DNA of 63,697 nt from Teratosphaeria epicoccoides (taxonomy: Eukaryota > Ascomycota > Dothideomycetes > Mycosphaerellales > Teratosphaeriaceae), in assembly GCA_021401465.1 (NCBI GenBank), contig JADDMT010000148.1, forward strand, positions 1-63,697, in the 5' to 3' direction. Every line of letters starts with the position of its first letter. Positions within the stretch are counted from its first letter, which is position 1. Of the stretch, positions 13,101 through 26,100 are shown piece by piece. The position numbers and the translations under genes were made by a program. The notes under the pieces are model-generated. The model saw only the letters and a list, made by a program, of their open reading frames with translations, was not told the origin of the DNA and searched no databases.

Positions 13101-14650
13101 TACATTCTGTACTTCCTGTTAATGCAAACGTCTTATGTGTTATCCTGCGCTTGTTAATCTCATCTACTAGCGAACGCTGCCGCTATGTAGGACGAATGCC
13201 GATCATGTAATCGCATTCCCTAAATGTGAGTACTCCTTTTCTCTAGTCGATTACTAGGTTGTACTTTCTTAACTAAGGCATGCCTAGCATAATGCTATGA
13301 CTAGCTATGTTAATAACATCTAAGATAATTTCCTTGTAGTACTGTTAGATAGCTAGTAGTAGCGGTATCGTCTCTTACTCTACTTTAGGTAATAGTGACC
13401 TATCTACTACGGTAAGTTCATACGTTCCTTCTTCTCTGCTTCGGGTTATAATCTCTTAGCTCTTAACAAATGATTCGGAGGCAAAATTCCCGTCTGCTCT
13501 AGAATCTATAAGGGTAGTTATCCTATGCCTGTAAACAATAACTTTAGTGCAGAAGACTGCTGTCGATGCTTAAGCGCTTTCAATGTTAAGGAACTCTCTT
13601 AGAACGCTCTAATCTAGAGAGTAGATCCGTTTCCTAACTAGTTCCTAGCCTAACGTTACTCTAACTATCCTAGGATCTATTGTTTTGTCTTTAGCGCTTC
13701 TTGCGCATATAGTTCTTCTTCGAGGGTTTTGTTACGTTCATATTGTCCTTATGTAGTAATCGCCTTCTAGTATTGTTAGTTTAATCTTCTGACTACATCC
13801 TGCATTTCCTTAGTTACTACGCTTTAGTTATCTAGTAAAAGGTATCTATGTAGGGTAACTATGCTTCCTATAGGTATTCGTTCTATGACAAAGTTATGAT
13901 AGGCATAATCTATCTTTAGTTATAGGTAACTCTAGAATTTAACTCGTAGTATCATCTATGCGTAGTTAAGCTGTACTAGGTTTATTCTTCGTTGCTTGTT
14001 GTTTATCCCTAGGAATATTTCTTCATGTTGTCTTATGATATGTAGTAACAATGCGCGTATCGGTGCTAGCGCATCTACTATAAACGTAAGGATTTTGTCG
14101 TCGCTTCCCTCTTTAATTTCTTTATCGGATTCGTCTAATTCATTAGGACTTTCTTCCTTAGACTCGTCTTGCTAATCCTCCTCTTAGTAAGGGGACTCTA
14201 GAACTTCTCTAATTACTTCAAGCGCCTCTTCTTAAGGGAATGAAGTTCTCAGATCTCGGTTCTCTTCGTCGTTGTCGTTAAAGTAAGACTCGTCAATTTC
14301 TTTAAGGCTTGCGTCTTCTCGTGTAAGGCTTAGTTATGCGTGCCTAGTCCTTCTTGCTATCATACAAAACTCGCGTTTTGTCGGAGCTCTGCATATGCCA
14401 TGTAGTTCTAGTAGAATTAGTAAGCGTTCCTTAGGTAATATCCCTAACTCGGCAAATTCTAATTTAACGTCGTTCTTGTAGTCATGGAGTTCCTTGTCTT
14501 CTTTATGGATATCGTACTATAGATCCTTGTAGAGTTCCTAATTAAGGGTTCTATACTATGATCTATTATTCGTGTAGGGAGTTCTTCTAGCGACTACCTC
14601 TGCGTAGGTCCTTAGCGCTTTCTTAATAGAGCTTGGCTTACTAATCCTTT
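10140..14650 (-). pseudogene. Element E: RIP-mutated chromovirus pol
   Basis: On the minus strand from about 14.6 kb down: protease region, reverse transcriptase with Y-I-D-D at 12409-12420, RNase H near 12.0-11.7 kb, integrase near 11.6-10.8 kb and a chromodomain at about 10345-10240 that matches that of element D. Stops are mostly TAG. Unlike element B, the RT catalytic box is intact. Downstream lie an antisense ORF, a polypurine tract and an LTR, so the 3' half of the element is structurally complete. Confidence 0.8.
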
Positions 14651-15260
14651 TGTGGCCTTCTCTGCCTAGGTCCTTCTGTTGCATCATATTAAACTGTCTG
14701 CGTCGCACCTTATTCTTGTCGTAATAGTCTCTTGCTATGTAGCCTTCTCTGCTATAGGCATAGCAAGTCAGTTTTCCTGCTCCTCAAGGTAAACTCTTCC
14801 CCTGTTTCCCTTTTCCTTTAGACTGACCCTTCTAGATAGTGTTAAACTGCTAGTCTATTACATTAGGATCACGCTGTTATTTCTGATAGGTTAGTCAAGA
14901 CTATCCTCCGTGTAGTTTATCTAGCACATATCCTGCTTTTCTAGAGATCTTAGAGTCGTAGTAGCACTCTATTAATCTTTCGTAAAGTTAGTCGTCTAGC
15001 TTAATCGCTACTTTAACTCGTTCTCCGAGGTTGTCGATACGTCCTCCGTAGCGCATAAGTTTGTCTTTAACATTGTCCTTAAGGCCTCGTCAGAACATAA
15101 CTTGAAGGGCTTCGTCGTCTTATTTAGTAACCTGCGCGTAAATGACACTATCCTCCTCTTAGCCTAGCTCGTCTCTAAGCTACTTATTAGTGCGGAGTTT
15201 CTTTTGCTATTTCCTTTACGTAGTAATATCTTCTCTTTCTTCGTTACTACCTTGTGTCAT
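14650..15260 (-). pseudogene. Element E gag, RIP-mutated
   Basis: An ATG at 15260 (minus strand) opens a degenerate gag-like reading. Near 14.9-15.0 kb it has a segment typical of Ty3/gypsy gag before the knuckle. At about 14720-14765 a CCHC knuckle is recognisable although three of its four ligands are Tyr: the first Cys is kept, and TGT, CAC and TGT/TGC have become TAT, TAC and TAT, exactly RIP changes. The 5' leader and 5' LTR of E were not found; sequence assigned to the B antisense ORF begins at 15337. Confidence 0.65.
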
Positions 15261-15336
15261 TCTAGACACTAACGCCCCTTTAACGCAGAAACGCAAACGC
15301 CGCGTAAATTAAATCTATTGTTAGGGCAAGGAAAGC

Positions 15337-15846
15337 ATGAAGTCTTAGACTTAGTGTTAAGAGTTAAAGCTCGTTTGTCAAGTACACATTTCCTTAGGGA
15401 AATGTTTGTACTATTACTTTAGCAACTGTCGAAGTTATGACGTAAAGGTAACAGAGGTCAAATAGAAGAGGTTAGGTAATTAGCGGAAAAGACTAATTGC
15501 TAATCTCGACTATGTAAAGGCGGCCCTAGCCGAGGCTTTGTAGAAGATAATAGAGACGCATGTAAAGGAGATATGTCTTTAAAAATAGTTAGATGCTATT
15601 AACCGTGAGGTTGAGGATAGTCGCGCTCTTAAGGAGTGTGAGATCAGGGAGGACAAGGCTAAAGAGCAGGCTCTTTAGCAAGCCGGGTTTCTCCTTAACC
15701 TAGATCCCTTAGCAGGTCTTGCGCTTAGTCCTACGACATAGAGCGCTGTAGAAGGTTTCGCCGACGCATTGTACTAGGGTTTCCTAGATGGCGTGGTAGC
15801 CGAGCCTACTAATAGCGTCCCGCAGGAGCCTAATCGTGGCCTATGA
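15337..15846 (+). pseudogene. Antisense accessory ORF of element B, RIP-mutated
   Basis: One + frame of 170 codons from ATG 15337 to TGA 15846 is coding-like but holds about a dozen in-frame stops, mostly TAG. At 15400-15441 it reads K-C-L-Y-[Tyr]...[Tyr]-D; with the two TAT codons read as former TGT the pattern is C-x2-C-x7-C-D, the same spacing as in element E. It is followed by an Ala/Glu/Lys/Leu-rich stretch likely to be coiled coil. The stop lies at the very end of the B pol/chromodomain region, which runs on the other strand. Function unknown. Confidence 0.6.
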
Positions 15847-15849
15847 TCT

Positions 15850-18800
15850 TCTTCCTAGGTTCGTTCTCTACTCGAAACTCCGTATCTTTTGCTAATAGTT
15901 TCGTAGGTGTTCTAGGGGTTCCTAGGTGTTTTCGGTACTCCTGTATCCTTCCCATTTTACTAAGTACTCTTGCTGTCTGTCTACCTAGCAAGTGTCAACG
16001 ATCTTCTCGACAGTGTACTCTAGTTCTTCGACCTTAGGGTCGAGTAGTAAGGGTTCCGTTTGTAGTGTAGTGTCTAGCGCTACTTGTTCTAGCAGAGAGA
16101 CATAGAACACAGGGTGTATTCTCATCTGCTCGGGTAGCTATAATTCAAAATTAACTAGTCCTTTCTTAGCCTTGATCTAGAATAGTCCTAGTTTCATAGC
16201 ATCTAGTTTTTTACTCGGCTTGTCCGATTTAATGTAATAGCGGAGGAGATATACCTTGTCCCCCTCCTTTAGAATTAGTCCCTTAATTCTTTTACAATTC
16301 GCGTACTATGCTATGTTCTGTTAATAGAACTGCAAGTCAAGTCGTGCTTCTGTTTGTAGTCGGCAGAGGTGTTCTACTTGCCTGAGTACTACTAGGTTTA
16401 GATTACTAGCTAAGACGTCCGGAACATCTTCTATGGCTAATCTATACGCCATCTGAAATGGCGAGAGTCCTGTTGACTCTACTAGCGTACTATTATACGC
16501 GAGCTACGCTATTAGCAACAACTCTACCTAGTTGTTCTAGTTCCTATTCATATAGGATCGAAGGTACTATTCTAACGTCTGATTTAGACGTTCTGTCTGT
16601 CTATCTATCTAAGGGTAGAAGGAAGTACTTAGTCGATGTTTGACCTAGAATTGTCTCATTAGGGCCTTCTAGAAGTTAGAGGTAAACACGGATCCTCGGT
16701 CTGTTACTAGGTCTCGTAGCATACCGTGTAATGCTACTACCTATTTAATAAAGACATGTGTAATATCTTCGGTCTTAAAGTCTTCGCGGTATAGGACAAA
16801 CTTCCTAAACTTAGTGAATTAGTCGACTACTACCATGATTCTATTAAAGAACTCATTAGTAGCGGGTTCTCTTGACTAGGGCAGTTTAACGATAAAGTCT
16901 ATAGCAAGCAATTCCTATAGCTATTAGGGTACCTATAGTAGTAGTAGTAGCCTATATAGTTTATGACAGTTATGCTTACTCTGTTAGCAAGTTACATAAT
17001 AGCAGACATAGTCCTCGGTTACTCTGCCTATCCTAGGGAAGTAATATTCTCGTTAGAGAATTTGCTTCATTTTAGACACTCCTAGGTATCCTGCCTAAGG
17101 AACGTTATGTTAGAGGCGTAGTAGCTCCGAACGTAAGGATTTTAGCATGTATACTAACCCTTAGAAGAGAAGCACTCTATCTTCGTCTTCCTAGTCCTCC
17201 TGTCTATTAATTTCGTTACAGATAGCGAGTGTAGTTAGGTCGTAGACTAGTGCGTTCTTTAGGTCGTCCTAGAACTCGCTAGTCTATGTGATAGCTGTAG
17301 CCACGAGTCGGTTAACTCTAAGCGTGCTATTACTATTTTCCTAGAGAATAGCATGTTTCTCCTGTTTCATGCCCTTCATGTAATCAGTCTAGCGGCTAAG
17401 TGCATCGGCGCGTGCGTTCTCGGATCCCTTGCGATAGACAATCTTGCAGTTAAAGCTAGAGAGTTCCTTACTCTATTAGACTTGTCGTTAGTTTCACTCC
17501 TTTATCGTAGTAAAGTATCGCAAGTTCTTATAATTAGTGTAGACCGTAACCTAGTGCTTAGAACCTTCTAAGTAGACTCGCCACGCCTTATAGGCGTCTA
17601 CTATAGCTAGAAGTTCTTTGTCGTAGACGTCGTAACGGAGCTTAGGTCTAGACAGCTTTCTTGAGTAATAGGCAACTAGCTGTAGTCGTCTACTCGGTCC
17701 TAGTTAACTAAAGCATGCCCTAAGTACTACATTAGAGGCATCTGTTTCGACCGTAATAGGCTTATTAGGGTTAAATACGAGCAAGATCGGCTAATCTGTA
17801 AATCGTTGCTTAAGTTTCTTAAAGGCATTCCATTAGGCGTCATCCTATACGAATAGTGTATCCTTCGTAGTAAGGGTCGTAAGTAGTGCTGTAATCCTCG
17901 AATAGTTCGCTATAAATCTTCGATAGAAGTTAGCAAACCTAAGGAAGGACTATACTTCCTTAACATTAGTTAGCGTAGGCTACTCTTTTACGACTTTAAC
18001 CTTCTTAGTGTCTATCTTAATCCCGTTCTACGCTACTACATAGCCGAGGAACTAGACTTCTTGCTTATGAAACTCGCTCTTCTAAGGCTTAGCCTTTAGC
18101 TTGTAATCCTAGAGTTTCTGAAGTACCTTATATACATGAGTCCTATGTTCTTCGATCGTTCGTGAGTAGACAAGGATGTTATCTAAGTATATAACTACAA
18201 AGACATTAAGGTACTCTTATAGCATGTTGTTAATAAATGCCTACTATGTAGCTAGGGCGTTTGTTAACCTAAATAGCATGACTATATACTCGTAGTATCC
18301 GAACCTAGTTCGGAATATAGTCTTCTATTCTTCGCCTTCCTTAATTCGAATTCGGTTATACACTCCTAGTATGTTAAACTTCGAGAACTATACTACTCCT
18401 TATAGGCTATCCTGTAACTCTGAAAGCAAAGGAAGCAGATAACTATTTTTTATCGTAATGTCATTTAATCTATAATAATCTACGTAAAGTCGCTAGTTAT
18501 CTTCCCCCTTAGGGACAAACAGGATCAGATACCCTGCTAGTAACTGTGATTCGCGGATAAAGCCCTTCTAGAGGTTATCTTCAAGGTATTTCCAGAGAAT
18601 CTCTAGCTTCGCTGCTAATAACAGGCAAACTAGTTACTTCGTTAGTGTTCTGCCTAGGAGTAAGGGTATCCTGTAGTCCTACTCCTAGTGTTCTAGCAGA
18701 GCCTCTTAGTCGGGTTCCTCCTTAAAAAGAGTAGCAAACTCCTTGTACTTGTCAGGAACAGTAAACTTAACTTTGACTTCAGATTATGTTACTTTAACCT

Positions 18801-19300
18801 ATAGGACGTGTACTGCCTGTTCTAGGTCCTCGATAGCGGCGACTATCTCGTTTAAATTCATAGCATATATTTCGATCTTGCCTAGTACGTCGTGTACTAT
18901 AGGTAGAGGTATCGATCTTAAGAGTTCCGGGAACTAGATCCTCTCGTTCTTCTAGTCGAGGTAGGGGTTAGCGTTTCTTAGCTATAGTAACCCTAGTACT
19001 ACATTCGAGCCAAGTGACTCTGTGATGTCGAACTAGATCATCTCTTAGTAGCGTCCTATCTATAGAGGTATCGTCTTAGTCTCTTCGTTAACTATTTCTT
19101 AGTTGTACATGACTAGCTTTCTATCGATTACTTGTAGCGAGAAAGCATTCGTCTTTGCCTGTAGCCTTATCCTAGCTGTCCTAGCGAACTTAGGCGTCAT
19201 GAAGATTCTAGTGTATCCTGAATCTATTAAGGCCTAGGCTAGTGTCTCGTTAATGTGTACCTATATTCTAAGGTTGTCCGCGTATCTGGCGCTAACTACA
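15850..19300 (-). pseudogene. Element B: RIP-mutated chromovirus pol, RT box Y-L-D-N
   Basis: Minus-strand pol of family 1: protease near 19.25 kb, RT with its catalytic box at 18178-18189, RNase H near 17.8-17.5 kb, integrase near 17.2-16.5 kb and a chromodomain from 16020 down to about 15900 (EYTVEK start, YLVKWEGY core, TAG at the conserved Trp). The RT box reads Y-L-D-N: the second Asp codon, GAC in elements A and C, is AAC, and the changed G follows a T, so this is a TpG to TpA RIP change in a catalytic residue. Same family as element A. Confidence 0.85.
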
Positions 19301-21005
19301 GCACATCGTTACAGCCCTGTCTAGTCTGTCCGTAGGTCTAATTCTAGCAGACCTCGTTGTTTCCCGAATAACTGTTTTCTCAGACTAATTCGGGGATCGT
19401 GTAGTCTCGGCTTATTCTTCTTCAAGCGTTACTGCTAACCGGCCTAGGGGGTTATACTCACTCTTAGCCCCGTTGTTCCTACGTGTTTCTTGCGTAGTCT
19501 ATCTTCAAATAGGCAATGTAGAGTCGTAACGCTTGTAGAACCTAAATACCCTTGTAGGTAAAGTAGCCTCCTTAGGGCGTAAACTCTACCCTAAACGGTA
19601 CAATTTCTTGGATAATCTTCTGATACAAGTAAGGGTAAGCTACGACTAGTAGTCTCCTTAGGTGTCGTCGCATGCAGTTAGCTAGTTCATTATATTAAAG
19701 CTAGTTAACATGTTGTACTCTATTAATCTATAGGCAAGCCTAGGCCTACTAGTTCTATATGATTCGGATAATATCGAGTCTAATGTTATGTAGCAGCATA
19801 GCCTATCTTTCTATGCTCTTGTCTTCCTCCGAATCGGGAATGACAGCTTTAACAAGCTTATAGTTGTCGTCTGAACCTTCTTCTTCTTCTAGCTCCTATT
19901 ACCTTAGGATTATTACACTAGAAGGTGTACCCCTTAGCGCGTAGATCAATTATGCCTTGTTATAGCTAGGGTACTATCTAGAACTATCTTTATCACTCAT
20001 GTGAATTCGATAATCGTCGTCATAGCACATAGTCTAAGTAAGTAAGGCATGATCTAGTTCTTAAGTAGTAGCAGCTATTTGCTTAGGTGCCGATGTTGTC
20101 GCGCGAGCCTGTTCTGTCTATTGTAGTTCCTGACGCTGTTTCTTTGCGAAACACTCGCAGGCAAAGTGTCCTTTCTTTCTACAGTTGTAGCACTTGAGGT
20201 TACTCTTGTCGAATGGCTTCTTCAGACTATTCTAGGTAGGAGAGCCCTTCTATGGCTTTCCTTAAGGTCCGCTCTTTAGGCGGCCCTTAGTCGCATCTAA
20301 CTCCATTAGTTAGAGACTATAATAATCGCTTCGCTATTTTAGTGCTAATCGTTAGACCTTATAGTTAGCCTGTGCTAGCCTGCGATTTCTATGTTGTCGT
20401 TCCTACTGTCGTTCCTAGATGCGATTATCGATCCTAATCGCGAGATCGCTTATTTCCCTGAATGTCGTTAGTTAATCTCCCTAGGTAATTTCGTCTTTAA
20501 CTGTCTCCTTTAGTCCCTAATAGAACTAAGCGGCTAAAGTAGTATCATTCTAGTCGACTTAAGCAGAGAGGGTCTAAAAGTCCGCATAGTACTTAATAGA
20601 AGAACCCTTCTGCTAGATTCCTAGGAGAGCTCTCTCGGCCTCTTGTTATTCGTTACTAAGCCTAAAGCCTTCGCGTAACGCCTTAAACAAGGACTTGTCT
20701 AAGTTAAGAATCTCCCTAGTCGTTATCTTCCTAGCTTCGACGCTACTAACGTGATCCAGATGATCTGATAGGTAAGGCTAGATGAACTTAAACGCTAGTC
20801 CCTTTAGGTAAGAGACAATGTACATTATTTGCTTATAATGTGTCGTAAACTATTCTATATCTACGTTAAATGCTAACTAGCATTAGAGGATAAACATCTT
20901 AACTTGAGATTGTTGTCCTGTAAACTTTATAGGGCTTCCTATCTTGAAGCCGTTGTTGCCGTGCCTGTTTCTAGTAGTCGAACCTGCGACAGATGCTAGA
21001 GCCAT
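19300..21005 (-). pseudogene. Element B gag with intact CCHC zinc knuckle
   Basis: From ATG at 21005 the minus strand reads a Ty3/gypsy gag with stops. A Retrotrans_gag-like segment lies near 20.5-20.7 kb. An intact CCHC knuckle, C-Y-N-C-R-K-K-G-H-F-A-C, lies at about 20158-20196. After it comes an acidic spacer leading to the protease. This is the only gag knuckle in the window that kept all four ligands. About 180 bases of leader separate the start from the LTR at 21188. Confidence 0.8.
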
Positions 21006-21187
21006 CTTGCTAAGGTAAATAGATTCGAGCTACTAAGTGATTTAAGGTATAGTGGCAACTTGTTCTCGTAGTGTCAGTTAACTATCATCGCTAGAGGTTA
21101 AACTGATAGCTAAGGAACTACTTGACATAGGCGTATGTCAAGCGCTCGACAAGTCCCCTAATACTTCCTTAGGAGTAGTGCTTAAAA

Positions 21188-21538
21188 TGTCATAAGGGTA
21201 GGTACTAATAGCAGGAAGGGGATTAGGTGTTAGACTTACAGAGTAGTGAAAAATATCGACAATAGCAATTAACCTTGTAACTAACTATCCCCTTAGGAAA
21301 GGGAATTAAATTAAGCACGAAGCTCCTAACTGCCTGTCCTGAAGCCATCCCTATATACTAGAGAGATAGGGTAGTTCTACTAGGTCTGTTAACAGACCTG
21401 TTAGACCTATGTCTGTAGATCTGTAGACTAACCCTACAGATCTAGGTATCTATCCTTACATGACAGATCCTTTCTCCTATGTAGCCTATAGATCTGTAGA
21501 CTAACCCTATAGATCTAGGTGTCTATCCTCACATGACA
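21188..21538 (-). repeat. 5' LTR of element B (family 1) with 73-base tandem repeat
   Basis: Same sequence as the LTRs at both window edges, in reverse orientation. It starts TGTCATAAGG and has two possible ends in CATGACA, at 21465 and 21538, because a 73-base unit is present twice (21418-21490 and 21491-21552). This LTR therefore carries a tandem repeat in what is its 5' part. B lacks a recognisable 3' LTR. Confidence 0.75.
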
Positions 21539-21640
21539 GATCCTTTCTTCCCTGCATATGTTATGACTTATGCTATAGTGCTTTTAGCTTATAACCTTTA
21601 TGATAAGAGGGTAGTATGTAGGATTATTATATTCCTACGC

Positions 21641-21858
21641 TATTAGGACTACCTCTATACTAGCCCTAACTAGCCTAGCATAGCGTGATCTAGCCAGGGT
21701 CGCCCTATTAGGGCTTAGGCTCCCCTAGCCTTAGCATAGTAAGGGGACTCCTCGATCCCCCCGACTCATCCTACTTCTATCTCTATCGATTCAAGTAGTC
21801 CTACTATAGACCTATAGTCTGTACTTTAGCTAGCCTATACTAGTCTTATTATCTTACA
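21641..21858 (+). repeat. 5' LTR of element C
   Basis: Near-identical to 28209-28425; differences are mostly CA/TA and TG/TA. The terminal TG is mutated to TA. Confidence 0.85.
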
Positions 21859-21899
21859 CGCGAAGCGATCCTACTAAGCATAACAGGCATTATATAGTA

Positions 21900-23130
21900 A
21901 TGACGACTACAAGAAGTAGTGCTGCTAGCACTAGTAAGCAAGAGAGTATAGGCTCTACACTACCTAGCAAAAGCGGCGTAGCTAGTAGCTAACTAGACCC
22001 TCCTAGGCCGGACGACAGCGCTTAGGGCATAGGCCCTAAAAACTAGCTTGAGGCTAAAGACAGTAGGGGCCGTTTAACCCTTTCTAGCGAGTAGAGCTAA
22101 CAGCGATAGTAGATCGCGAACTAGAGGGATCTAGATTAGGAGCGAAGCCTTAAGAGGACAAAGCTAGGCTCCGAATTATAGAGTAGAAGCTTAAACTAGC
22201 CCGAGCGGAGTAAGAGCTCTACTAGCTATAGGTAGAGCTGTCTAGTTCGGACTAATATAGCCCGCCTAGGCGGGGGGGGCCTAAGTATGCTAAACCTAAG
22301 GTCTTCGATAGGCGTATAAGGGCTTACTATAACGAATAGGTCCGCTCTATAGAGCGTAAGTTCTAACGGCACCTAGGTCTCTAGGACTAGGAGCACTAGA
22401 AGGTCGATATAGCCGCTAGCTACATAGGTAGCGACTAAAACGAATACTAGGACATCTAGGTCTAGTCAGAGTGTCAGGTCCGCGAAAGCGCTACCCTAGA
22501 CCCTAATAACAACCTGTAGGGCCTAGACTAGGCTACTATGAAGGATGTCATGCTTAACTCTATAGGCTAGCTAGCAGAGAGGCGACAGGTAGCCTTTGAC
22601 ACCTTGAAGAAGCTGTAGCAAGGTACGATGTCTCTAAGCTAGCTCCTTGCGGAGATGAAGTTACACTAGGCCGAGATTAAAGAAGACCGGCCCGCTATGT
22701 AGATAGCCTTCTTCGTATCCTGCCTAAACGCAGACTTAAAGAGAGCTATGTAGTCTAACTGACAACTGCCCGCTACGTTAATAGAGGTAGAGGACAGGGC
22801 TAGCTAGAGCTAGCGGCTAGGCGTTAGCTAGCTATCTAGGCTGTCTATACTAAAGCCTAGCTAGCAGGCCCCCTAGGGCCGAAGGAGAAGGACGTCTGAT
22901 AGTAGCGGGTCCTAGGATAGTAGACTAAGGCGCAGACGTACCCTAGAGCGGCCTAGCTCAGGCTAGCCTGCGCTAGCCCCGTCTAGGAAGACTACGTTGT
23001 AGATAGCTAAGCTCGAATGCTAATAGTGCAAGCAGATTAGGCACATCGAGAAGTATTACAAGCTATCTGCAGGAGAAGCGGTAGCGTAGTAAAAACTCAG
23101 GGCTAGCCTAGCGAGCTCTAAGCTATAGCT
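21900..23130 (+). pseudogene. Element C gag, RIP-mutated
   Basis: ATG at 21900, 42 bases after the 5' LTR, opens a Ser/Thr-rich start followed by a degenerate gag. A CCHC knuckle lies at about 23016-23062: first and second Cys and the His are readable, the fourth ligand reads TAC (Tyr) where TGC is expected, and both positions between the first two Cys read TAA and TAG. Stops are frequent. Confidence 0.65.
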
Positions 23131-23199
23131 AGCTACGTCTACTACACTAAGGAGTAGAGGCGGGCAGCAGAGCCTAGGTATAGGTATAAGGGTGCCTAC

Positions 23200-26100
23200 T
23201 ACCGCCTGCTCTAAGTCAGAGCTACTATTCGAGGCCTACTTAGTAAGCGACAGGTTAGGGCGCTACTAGATAGCGGCGCATAGGACAACTTTGTTAACAG
23301 TCGACTCGCTAAGGAGGTTAGACTAGAAATTACGGGCCCTCTAGTAGAGGAATACGCTAGGCTAAACGGCTAGCGCCTTAGAGTAACTAGTAGTAGCCCT
23401 ATACAACTCTAGGTCCGTAACAGCATAGGCTAGCTAAGGGGCACTTTAGACTAGTTTTAGCATGGCGACGTCTATGGCGCTAATATAGTCCTAGGCTAGC
23501 TATAGCTAGAGAAATTCAACCTGTCCCTTAACTTTGCGACTAGACAGATGCGCTAGTAGGTCTATAAAGGCAGGCGACATGAACAGGTTCGCATGGCGTA
23601 GGCCCGCAAGTACCTAGCGGACATAAGGGACCCTAATACTCTTACCTTCGTCATGTTAGTAGCGCCTGTAGCTAGTGTAGCCTAGAATAGGCCGAATAGG
23701 CTTAGGCCGGAGTATTCTGACCTCTAGGAGGCCTTCTTAGAAGACGCCGCTACGGAACTAGCCCTACACGGTCCTCACGACTTATCTATCGACTTAGTCG
23801 AGGGCAGTTAGCCGCCATGGGGCCTGTTATACCCCCTAGCCTAGGCGGAACTAGAGGTTCTACGTGAATACCTCTGTAAGTACCTTAAGCGTAGGTAGAT
23901 TAGGCTATTAAAGTCGCCTGCTAGCGCGGGTATCCTCTTCACGAAGAAGAAGGATAGCATACTACGACTCTACGTTAATTACTAGGCCCTTAACGCCCTT
24001 ACGGTTATAGACGTACGGGATGCATATTACTATGTCTAGATCAAGGAGAGCGACAAGTAGAAGACTACATTCTAGACTAGATATAGTTACTTCGAATACA
24101 CTGTTATGCCTTTTAGGCTGTCTAACGCCCCCGCTTAGTTCTAGGCCTACATGAACTACGCCTTAGCGGACCTGCTAGACACGATCTATGTCGTGTACCT
24201 AGACGACATGCTTATTTTCTCCTAGGATAAGTTAGAGCATATCTGCTACATGCGTACTATCCTAGAATAGCTTAGGAAGTATAGCCTATACGCTAAACTT
24301 AGTAAGTACGAGTTCTATAAGGACAACATAGAGTTCCTTGGCTTCGTTGTAGGCTAGGACAGCGTCGCGATAGAGCTAGAGAGGGTGCAAGCGATAGCAG
24401 AATAGCCCGAACTAGCCTTAATCTAGGACGTTAGGGTCTTTATTAGGTTCGCTAACTACTATTAACGATTCATTAATGGATTCTCCTGCATCGCGGCGCC
24501 GCTTAATCGCTATACTAAGGGCTAGCGACTAGGAGCACGACATGCTAAGACTAGGGCGCTCTAACTCGACGTAGTAAGGAAGTAGTTATTTATAGACCTA
24601 AAGTATACCTTTACGACAATACCTATCTTACGCTATTTCGACCTAGAATGGCCTATTCGGGTTAAGACCGATGCCTCTAGGTACGCGGTTTCAGGCGTTA
24701 TGAGCTAGTAATAGGGATTCCGCGGCAAACTGTAGTAGCACCTAGTAGGGTACTTTTTAAAGGAGATAAATAGCGCCGAGAGGAACTATGACACTTACGA
24801 CTAAGAGCTTCTTAGCATTGTTGCTACCTTTAAGCACTTCCGAGACTACCTCAAGGGCGCTGCCTACGTAGTAGAGGTCTTATTAGACTATGCGAACCTC
24901 TAGTAGTTTATGATAACTAAGGAGCTATCCTACTAGCAGGTATAGTAGGCCGAGTAGCTTTCCGCCTTCGACATTTAGATCGCGTACAGGCTAGGAGGCT
25001 AGAACGGGGCCGCAGATGCCCTTAGCTGTCGCCCCGACATAGAGGACGAGGAGCATAGCAGCTAATAGGTCCGTAGTAATAATGCGAGCAGGCCTCTAAG
25101 GGCTCTCTAGTTAGTCTTCGCGCTAGGACAGGCCGCTCTAGCCTAGGCTTGTCTAGTTGCGGCCATTTCTGGCCAGACGCTAGAAGATCTGATCCGCAAG
25201 GCTAATCTCACGAACAAACGAGCCTAAAAGGTCATATCCGCGCTAGAGAGCAAGGACCTGCTACTATAGGCCTACTAATAGGGCTATAGTAAGAGCCTCC
25301 TTACGTACGAGGGCTACCTCTACGTCCCTAAGAGAGCCGGCCGTCTCGTAGTGCTACATTAGTGCTACGATAAACCTCTAGCTAGGCACTTTAGTTTTAT
25401 ATGTACCCTAGAGCTAGTACTTCGAGACTACTACTAGCCCTAGCTACGCTAGTACGTCAAGGACTTTATACGTACCTGTTAAGCTTACGCTAGGGCAAAG
25501 CCGAAAAGGTACTAGCTATATAGCCTACTACACGCGGAGCTGCTATCGCTAGTCCTATAGACAGATCTAACCCTAGATTTTATTACTAACCTGCTACCTA
25601 GCTGTCTATTAGGGCAGGTATACGACTCTATACTAGTAGTAGTTAACCGTTACACTAAAATGGCCTATTACGTCCCGTGCTAGAAGGATATGACAGCAGA
25701 ATGTCTCGCGGATACATTCCTTAGGGAGGTAGTATAATTACATAGGGTGCTAGCTACCTTAACCTCTAATCGCGGGCCTATACTAACTTCTAAGTTTTAG
25801 TTAACAGTATGTTTCTACCTTAGAGTCTAGTAGAAGCTAAGTACTACGTTCTACCTATAGACAGACAGACAGACAGAGTAGCAGAACTAGACGCTAGAGT
25901 AGTACCTACGCATATACTATAACTTCGAGTAGGACAACTAGTCCCGCTTGCTGTCTACAGCGGAATTTGCATACAATAACAGCTAACATGTAGCTACAGG
26001 AGTTATACCGTTCTAAGTGAACTAGCTCTAGGATCCAAGGAGGGCAGCCTAGCCTAAAATGGCCTGAATAGCGGGTAACTTGGCCTAGGCGGAGGAGCTA

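Noticed and set aside
15843..18937. Several 60-73 codon + ORFs
   Set aside because: They are antisense to element B pol and lack any shared motif; chance survivors between RIP stops. Unlike 15337-15846 they are not in the post-pol position.
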